Shown here in pieces: positions 58,890 to 64,000 of a stretch of 64,000 bases of DNA (position 1 is its first letter; every line of letters starts with the position of its first letter). The stretch is taken from positions 124,001 to 188,000 of the forward strand of contig SFKI01000003.1 in the NCBI GenBank assembly GCA_004554775.1, in the 5' to 3' direction. Made by a program: the position numbers and the translations under genes. The notes under the pieces are model-generated. The model saw nothing but the letters and a program-made list of their open reading frames with translations. It ran no database searches and was not told the origin of the DNA. This DNA comes from Subdoligranulum variabile. GTDB taxonomy: Bacteria; Bacillota; Clostridia; Oscillospirales; Ruminococcaceae.

Positions 58890-60679
58890 AGAGTAGTCCT
58901 CCTGTAAGCCGGGGCGAGAAAGTCCTCATCCTCCAGCAGTTCAAAATCATGGATTCGGTCGGGATCAATTTGGCAGTCTGTATGGGCCAAATTGGCTTCA
59001 GAATAATCATAGGGCGGCGCGCCGCCATCCTCGGTAAAGCGCACACGGGGGTGCCGGGTCAAATTGAATTTGTCATCCAGAATGGGCCGTTCCCCGCGCA
59101 CAAACAGCAGCGCCTTGTCATTGGAAAGCAGGCGCACTTCGTCGGGGGTCATCAGGTCGCGACCTGTCTGCTGGTGGTTGACGCTGTAGCTGCCGTTGCG
59201 GCCTTTGGATTGGCTGTAGGTATCCGTGTTCAGCGTTTCCTTGCCCAGCAGTTCCGAAATGTATTTGTAGGTTTCCTTCTCGTTGCCGCCGAGGTACAGC
59301 AAAGAGTCGCAGTTGCCCACAAGGCTTTCCCAGCTGTCCTTGAACAGCGCCTTGAGCTGGGCCATGTTCTGGATCATAATGGACACTGAGATCTCCCGGC
59401 TGCGCATGGTGGCAAGGATCTTGTCGAAGTCATCGGGCAGGGCGATGTTGGGGAACTCGTCCATGATGCAATGCACATGGACAGGCAGCCGCCCGCCGCA
59501 TTCCCGGTCCGCCACATAGTACAGCGTCTGGAACAATTGGGAGTAGATCATGCCCACAAGGTAATTCAGCGAGGTGTCGGCATCCGGGATGCAGCAGAAC
59601 AGGGCGACCTTCCTTTTCCCGATGGAGGCCAGATCCAGCTCGTCCGCGCAGGTCAGCTTGGCGATCTGGGGCAGGTTGAACGCCGCCAGCCGGACCCCCA
59701 CACTGACCAGAATGGATTTGGCGGTTTTTCCAGCCGCCTGCTTGTAAATGCGGTACTGCTTAACGGCGATGCTGTCGGGCTTTCGTTCCTCCAGCCGGTC
59801 AAACAGCACATCCAGTGGGGATTGGTAGCTGTCATCGTCCTCGTGGACTTCCGCCGCGCCCAGCATCTCCATGACCATGGAGAAGTTCTGTTCCTCCGGT
59901 GGAGCTTCGTGGAGCAGATACAGCACAAGGGCCTGGAGCAGCGCGGTCTCGGATTTTTCCCAGAAGGGGTCCGCGCCGTTGGCCCCCTTGGGGGTCGTGT
60001 TGCGGATCAGATTGCTGATGAGCCGCAGTACGTCCTTGTCATCGTGGACATAGCCAAAAGGATTGTAGCCGAAAGAACTGTCGGGGTTGAGCAGATCGAA
60101 TACCCTCACCTCATAGCCCTCTTTTTCGAGAAATCGACCGGTTTTACGCAGCAGCTCGGCCTTGGGGTCAGTAATGACGTAGGAACAGCAGGCCTGCAGA
60201 AGATTGGGCAGAGCGTGGCTGCGGCTTTTGCCTGCGCCGGTGCCGCCAATGACCAGCACATTGAGGTTGCGGCGGTGCCTGCGGCCGTCCAGCCCGATGC
60301 AGAAGTGCCTGGTCAGGATAAGGCTCTGCTGATCCCGGTAGCGTTTGGCTGTATCATACACATTGCCCCAGCGGGCGGAACCGTGTTCCTCGCCGCGGCG
60401 GTAGTTTTTCTGATCGGCAGTCACGACAAGGACGGCGGCCGCATAAGCCAGAAGGAACAGAAGCAGAAAACGCGGTGTCTGCCCTGACCAATGAACAGCC
60501 AGCGGGTTGTTCAGTGCATCGGTCAGTGCGGCCAGCAGGCCGGCGAGATTCTGCCCCGGCTGCCACCGGCAGGCCAGTGCCACCGCCGCCCACCCCACAA
60601 GCGGCAGCGGCAGCAGCCAGACCCACCAGGGGGATTTTGGGTGTGGATGATCGTGGATGCTTTCACCTCCTCCGGACAA
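58886..60679 (-). CDS. virD4: VirD4/TraG type IV coupling protein
   Basis: About 597 aa. Two N-terminal helices (about 18-38 and 68-87) anchor an ATPase domain with Walker A IGGTGAGKS (K151) and Walker B HVHCIMDEFPNI; MRSREISVSIMIQNMAQLK is the TraG/VirD4 signature. It links the relaxosome to the channel. The start is uncertain: the frame opens with TTG at 60679, yet the clear ribosome site GGAGGAGG lies after it, followed by in-frame ATC at 60658 and no ATG, GTG or TTG nearby. Confidence 0.93.
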   Translation of the reverse strand: MSGGGESIHDHPHPKSPWWVWLLPLPLVGWAAVALACRWQPGQNLAGLLAALTDALNNPLAVHWSGQTPRFLLLFLLAYAAAVLVVTADQKNYRRGEEHGSARWGNVYDTAKRYRDQQSLILTRHFCIGLDGRRHRRNLNVLVIGGTGAGKSRSHALPNLLQACCSYVITDPKAELLRKTGRFLEKEGYEVRVFDLLNPDSSFGYNPFGYVHDDKDVLRLISNLIRNTTPKGANGADPFWEKSETALLQALVLYLLHEAPPEEQNFSMVMEMLGAAEVHEDDDSYQSPLDVLFDRLEERKPDSIAVKQYRIYKQAAGKTAKSILVSVGVRLAAFNLPQIAKLTCADELDLASIGKRKVALFCCIPDADTSLNYLVGMIYSQLFQTLYYVADRECGGRLPVHVHCIMDEFPNIALPDDFDKILATMRSREISVSIMIQNMAQLKALFKDSWESLVGNCDSLLYLGGNEKETYKYISELLGKETLNTDTYSQSKGRNGSYSVNHQQTGRDLMTPDEVRLLSNDKALLFVRGERPILDDKFNLTRHPRVRFTEDGGAPPYDYSEANLAHTDCQIDPDRIHDFELLEDEDFLAPAYRRTTL

Positions 60680-60685
60680 AAGAAA

Positions 60686-60712
60686 GCCCCTGCACCTTCG
60701 CGGCGCAGGGGC
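60686..60712 (-). terminator. Hairpin just upstream of virD4
   Basis: An 8-bp stem GCCCCTGC / GCAGGGGC followed on the minus strand by TTTCTTTTG. It lies between the 102-aa gene and virD4 and could attenuate the downstream channel genes. Confidence 0.6.
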
Positions 60713-60723
60713 GGGAATGTGAT

Positions 60724-61032
60724 TCAGATGCGGAACAACCAGCAGGGCTGTTTTGCGCGGGCCAGCCGGGAGAGGGCGGCATCGGCGGCGTCGGTACAGC
60801 CGCCTGTGGCCAGTCGTTCATTTCGCAGCCGGTTGAGGGCAGAGAACGCCATACGGTATTCCTCGTCGTTCAAAGACAGTTTCCCCGGCTCGGCAGCGTG
60901 GATACGCAGCAGCAGATCCCCTTCAGCGGGGCGGGGCTGCCCCTGCTCCTTCTGTGCGCGGTAGCTGGCGTGGAGCGCCCGGATGAGAATGCTCTTGTCG
61001 TTGCGATCCATCTTGATCTGTCGTTGTGCCAT
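60724..61032 (-). CDS. Small conjugative-element protein of unknown function
   Basis: A 102-aa hydrophilic, mostly helical protein (MAQRQIKMDRNDKSILIRALHA..., later LSLNDEEYRMAFSALNRLRNERLA). AAGGAGGTG precedes the ATG at 61032; an upstream Met at 61059 lacks a ribosome site. Its position between pcfB and virD4 is constant in this element type, suggesting a relaxosome or coupling accessory. Confidence 0.7.
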   Translation of the reverse strand: MAQRQIKMDRNDKSILIRALHASYRAQKEQGQPRPAEGDLLLRIHAAEPGKLSLNDEEYRMAFSALNRLRNERLATGGCTDAADAALSRLARAKQPCWLFRI

Positions 61033-61117
61033 GGTCTGCACCTCCTTCCTCTCCACCATACCACACTGCCGCCCGGATCGCTATCCCGGAATGGAAAACA
61101 AACGGAAAACAATTCGC

Positions 61118-61987
61118 TCACCGTGCTGCACTCCGCTGGATTTTGGTGGGCACGCGGGGCAGCGCCGGCTGGGCGCTGCGGCGGGAGCGGAGCAGCGCTC
61201 GGATGTCCTCCAGCTCCATGCGGACGCTGGGACGTTCACCCCTGGCTCGAATAACGTCGGCGGGCATTGCGAAGGGCGCCGGCGAAGGCTGTCTGCTGGG
61301 CAAGGGCGGCCCGGACAGATTCCCGTCCGTCTGCGCCGGGGCCGGAGGAAAACCCGGCCGGAATGCGTCCTCGCTTTCTCCCGCCTCGAACGGAATGGGG
61401 CCGGCTTCGGTCTGGATTTTCTTCGTTTCAAGGGGCTGCTGGTCCTGAACGACTTCCTCGACCGCTTGGCGGATGGAAAATCCGCCAGTTTGCTGCGCAA
61501 ACCCGCTCGGACGGTGACTGGCCCCGCTGGGGCCAGCCTTGCTCCGCTCCCCAGTTTCGCTATCGCTCAACTGTGGCCCCGCGCTGCGCAACCCCGTCAT
61601 CTCCGCAGTGCCGCTTTCCACAATGTCCAACTGCATTTTGTCGATGATGCGGTTCACTTTGGCCGCGTCCTCGGCCAGCACGGCGATCTCGATTTCCTCC
61701 GGGTTGGCCCTGTCCCGGATGGGGACAAACAGCAGCCCGCGCCGGTTGGCCTCCTTGGAAAACTCGTACATCCGGTCGGCGGGAACCGTGAAGAACTTCA
61801 GCGGTTTGTTTTCCCGCAAAAGACGCGCCAGCCTGGTCTTGCCGTGGGTCTTTTTCTGATCCTTCAGCACCGCCATGGCAAAGACGGCAAAGTTTTTGGT
61901 GGCGCTACCGGACAGCCTGAGGGCGTACTCGGTACCCTCTAAGTAATAGCGGACGATCTGGTCTGCGGGTTCGGCTCCGTAGTTCAT
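61118..61987 (-). CDS. pcfB: PcfB family protein (DUF3801)
   Basis: A 289-aa protein. Residues 1-140 are the PcfB domain (EYALRLSGSATKNFAVFAMAVLKDQKK, RLARLLRENKPLKFFTVP). The C-terminal half is Pro/Ser/Glu-rich and probably disordered, ending in a basic helix. In pCF10 PcfB helps dock the relaxosome on the coupling protein. It overlaps the DUF4314 gene by 4 nt. Confidence 0.9.
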   Translation of the reverse strand: MNYGAEPADQIVRYYLEGTEYALRLSGSATKNFAVFAMAVLKDQKKTHGKTRLARLLRENKPLKFFTVPADRMYEFSKEANRRGLLFVPIRDRANPEEIEIAVLAEDAAKVNRIIDKMQLDIVESGTAEMTGLRSAGPQLSDSETGERSKAGPSGASHRPSGFAQQTGGFSIRQAVEEVVQDQQPLETKKIQTEAGPIPFEAGESEDAFRPGFPPAPAQTDGNLSGPPLPSRQPSPAPFAMPADVIRARGERPSVRMELEDIRALLRSRRSAQPALPRVPTKIQRSAAR

Positions 61988-62247
61988 CTGGCGTCACCTG
62001 CCTTTCTCTGGGGTCGGGGGCGGGACAGCACCTCAAAGCTGTCCTCGCCGGGGATCAGGGCGAGCGTGCGGCCGTTGTCCCATTTCATGTGAATCTGCCC
62101 GGCATCGTCCACCAAATCGACCGTCCCGGTGGTGCCGTCCGGGACGGGAGCAATGGGGTCGCTCATGGAAAGCAGGCGGATGCGGGTGCCGGGGGGATAG
62201 TTCCGTTTGGCGTATTGGGCGCGCCATGCAAAGGAATTTTCTGTCAT
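61984..62247 (-). CDS. DUF4314 family protein
   Basis: An 87-aa protein. The motif YPPGTRIRLLSMSDPIAPVPDGTTGTV, then IHMKWDNGRTLALIPGED, is the DUF4314 pattern, a small beta-barrel-like fold. GAGGTGA precedes the ATG at 62247. These proteins accompany relaxase genes in Clostridia elements; function unknown. Confidence 0.88.
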   Translation of the reverse strand: MTENSFAWRAQYAKRNYPPGTRIRLLSMSDPIAPVPDGTTGTVDLVDDAGQIHMKWDNGRTLALIPGEDSFEVLSRPRPQRKAGDAR

Positions 62248-62252
62248 AGGTT

Positions 62253-63554
62253 TCACCTCATTTCGCAGGGGAAAAGGGGCATGCGCTGCCGGTCCTGTGC
62301 CTGGCGTTCCCGGCGCAGGCGCTCGTCCTCGTCCAGCCGCCGCTTCATCTCGGCGGATTGGGCCGCGATCTGGCGGCACAGCCGTTCCTCCCGGCGCAGC
62401 GGCTTGAGCCGGGCGTTGACGGCCGCGATTTCCGGGCTGTCGGGGGCAGTGCGGTACAGCACCCGGCGCTGTGCGGCCAGCGTATGGATTTGGTGTTCCT
62501 TCTCCAGCCGGTGAGTCTCCAGTTGTTCCCATGTGGTGATGCTGTTATGAGAAAGAAATTCCATCTGCGCAATGCGCCGGTCAAGGTTTCGGATGTCCTC
62601 GCGCACCGCGTAACCGGGACGGAGGGGCTTTCGGGGCAGCGCCCCCAGTTCAAATAAGTATCGGTAGTACAAGGCCCAAAGGCCGCTGAGCTTTCGTTTG
62701 GGCCGTCGGCGGAGCCTGCCATGATAAACATTCGGCAGCGTACCGGCGGGCGGCTTCTTATTGGCATAGAGGATGCGCATTTGCAGAGCCTCCGGCGTGT
62801 AGCGTTTGCCCAGCGTTTTGAACCGCACACAGCGCACCATGCCGGGCGGACGCAGCGTGGGGTGCTTTCGGTTCATGCGGAGTTCGTAGCCCTTGCCTTC
62901 CAGAGTATGGACGAACTGGCGCCATGTAAACGATTGGGACACCGCCTCGTCCACATCCTGCCGGATGGCGGTGCGCCAGCTTGACCTCCCTTCCCTGTCC
63001 GCCAGCCAGTCCTGATAGGGCTGGGAGACAGCATCCGAACGGTCACTGTGGACGACGGACAGGCCATATTTCTCACAGAGCGCATCCGAGATGGCACGCA
63101 CCTGTGTGACATAGGTTTTGGCATTGCTGTGATATTTTTTGCCGTTGTCCAGCGCCACCGAATTCCAGACAATGTGGTTATGGCAATGGGCCGTGTTCAG
63201 GTGGGTGGTGACGATCGCCTGATACCGCCCGCCCAAAAGCTGCTCGGCCAGCTCCACGCCGATTTTGTGGGCCAGCTCCGGGGTGACCTCGCCCGCCTTG
63301 AAGCTCTGCACCAGATGAAATCCCTGCACTCCGCCCGGCTTATGCCAGCGCTGTTTGCAGGCTTTCATGTCCGCAAAGGCGGTTGTGGTGGTGCAGGCCA
63401 GCCCGGTTTCAAAGCAGGTCTGTTCAGTCTTTTCCCGGTTCAGCGCGTAGTCGATGGCATCCTCCAGCGACTTCGCCGTGGTTTTCTCCTTGTTCTGCAC
63501 ATAGTCCACCGCCCGGTCAAGGCGGCGGACGGGGATAATGGATGTATACGCCAT
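62253..63554 (-). CDS. MobP/MobA-type relaxase
   Basis: A 433-aa relaxase of the MOBP type (relaxase/mobilisation nuclease domain, residues 1-290). The metal-binding histidine motif is HLNTAHCHNHIVWNSV (H118, H123, H125, H127), and an early Tyr (Y3 or Y18) is the likely nucleophile. The C-terminal 130 residues are a charged coiled coil. It nicks oriT and pilots the strand. oriT is probably right of this gene, near or beyond the window edge. Confidence 0.93.
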   Translation of the reverse strand: MAYTSIIPVRRLDRAVDYVQNKEKTTAKSLEDAIDYALNREKTEQTCFETGLACTTTTAFADMKACKQRWHKPGGVQGFHLVQSFKAGEVTPELAHKIGVELAEQLLGGRYQAIVTTHLNTAHCHNHIVWNSVALDNGKKYHSNAKTYVTQVRAISDALCEKYGLSVVHSDRSDAVSQPYQDWLADREGRSSWRTAIRQDVDEAVSQSFTWRQFVHTLEGKGYELRMNRKHPTLRPPGMVRCVRFKTLGKRYTPEALQMRILYANKKPPAGTLPNVYHGRLRRRPKRKLSGLWALYYRYLFELGALPRKPLRPGYAVREDIRNLDRRIAQMEFLSHNSITTWEQLETHRLEKEHQIHTLAAQRRVLYRTAPDSPEIAAVNARLKPLRREERLCRQIAAQSAEMKRRLDEDERLRRERQAQDRQRMPLFPCEMR

Positions 63555-63560
63555 TTTCTT

Positions 63561-63869
63561 TCACCAGTTCTCCTTCACTTCCTCCCACACCTGCCGGGCG
63601 ATGCGGGTCATTTCCTCCACACTGGTCTGGTCTGCATAGCCGGTGGCGTTGGCCACATGGGCAAGCTGGTTGGCGTTGTTGCACAGCCCCGCCACCTTGC
63701 GAAGAAGGTCGGCGTGGTGGGTGCAGGGCTTGGGCCGCACCTCGGCCCCGGCGATCAGGCTGCGCAGGTGTTCCTCGCGGGGCAGGCCGCTGGCGTCGCA
63801 CTGCTGCTGGAGCCGGTGCAGCTCCCGGCTGCTCAGCCGCAGGGGGATCACATGGTCACGTTTGCGCAT
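63561..63869 (-). CDS. mobC: MobC-like relaxosome protein
   Basis: A 102-aa protein: an N-terminal ribbon-helix-helix-like part (VIPLRLSSRELHRLQQQCDASGLPREEHLRSLI), then the MobC segment LLRKVAGLCNNANQLAHVANATG. It binds oriT and helps the relaxase. It ends 6 bp before the relaxase gene. Confidence 0.9.
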   Translation of the reverse strand: MRKRDHVIPLRLSSRELHRLQQQCDASGLPREEHLRSLIAGAEVRPKPCTHHADLLRKVAGLCNNANQLAHVANATGYADQTSVEEMTRIARQVWEEVKENW

Positions 63870-63872
63870 GGC

Positions 63873-63983
63873 TCAACGCTCCTGCTGGCGGGGGCGGAGG
63901 TATCTGCGTCCTGCAGTCAGGTCTGCCACGCCGCAGACCTTGCGATAGAATCTTACCGTTACGATGGGGGCTTTTTCCTTCAA
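63873..63983 (-). CDS. Small protein upstream of mobC (36 aa)
   Basis: A 36-aa basic protein, (M)KEKAPIVTVRFYRKVCGV, then ADLTAGRRYLRPRQ. The start is TTG at 63983, nine bases after AAGGAG. It ends three bases before the mobC ATG. Such short basic proteins are common at this place in Clostridia elements. Function unknown. Confidence 0.6.
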   Translation of the reverse strand: MKEKAPIVTVRFYRKVCGVADLTAGRRYLRPRQQER

Positions 63984-64000
63984 AACATCACGCTCCTTGA

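Noticed and set aside
1..64000. CRISPR arrays, rRNA and tRNA genes
   Set aside because: I saw no regularly spaced repeats, no rRNA core sequences and no cloverleaf with conserved TTCGA arm in the stretches outside genes.
63984..64000. Possible oriT at the right edge
   Set aside because: Only a few bases before the small gene are visible; no inverted repeat or nick motif can be judged.

Overview
The window looks like a chromosomal segment of a GC-rich gut Firmicute of the Oscillospirales/Ruminococcaceae type (Faecalibacterium, Gemmiger or Subdoligranulum-like). This is inferred from Gram-positive lipoprotein signals, strong Shine-Dalgarno sequences, sigma-A promoters, an anaerobic cobalamin route, GH2/GH3/GPH sugar genes and a Clostridia-type conjugative element. 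I see no rRNA, tRNA or CRISPR. Almost every gene lies on the minus strand.

Region 1 (1-7.5 kb) is core chromosome: a cut-off lipoprotein, a membrane protein overlapping an M3 oligopeptidase, a MetE-like methyltransferase and two overlapping LysR regulators. Two plus-strand genes here are decayed in the same way, with N- and C-terminal parts kept and the middle lost: a PLP aminotransferase remnant (3.1 kb) and an argG remnant (6.9 kb). Both keep textbook promoters.

Region 2 (7.5-27.4 kb) is one 20-gene, tightly overlapping cobalamin operon read right to left from a promoter and a cobalamin riboswitch. Order: lipoprotein CbiK, a two-domain lipoprotein, a BtuF-like binding protein, a BtuC-like permease, a BtuD-like ATPase fused to CbiD, then CbiF, CbiG, CbiH, CbiJ, CbiE-CbiT, CbiA, CobT, CobU, CobS, a short CobU-like protein, CobC, CbiB, CobD, CbiP and CbiC. 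CbiL, uroporphyrinogen-III methyltransferase and a corrinoid adenosyltransferase are absent from the window. The chelatase is predicted to sit outside the membrane beside an importer.

Region 3 (27.4-32.3 kb) has a divergent MarR-MATE operon with a clear operator and a GH3 glycosidase with permuted domains.

Region 4 (about 32.6 kb to the right edge) is a composite integrative conjugative element. Its left end has two large serine recombinases flanking a third that lacks the catalytic domain, a small protein, two resolvase-like proteins without key catalytic residues, a DinG-type helicase, a roughly 470-nt hairpin-rich non-coding stretch and two small HTH regulators (one frameshifted). A sugar locus follows (GPH symporter, GH2, membrane-anchored GH3 with a duplicated tail, and an AgrC/LytTR two-component system with a likely operator). 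The right part is a transfer module (M23 peptidase, VirB4, PrgI, VirB6-like, Maff2, VirD4, PcfB, DUF4314, relaxase, MobC), interrupted by group II intron fragments and small plus-strand cargo genes. The element continues beyond the right edge.
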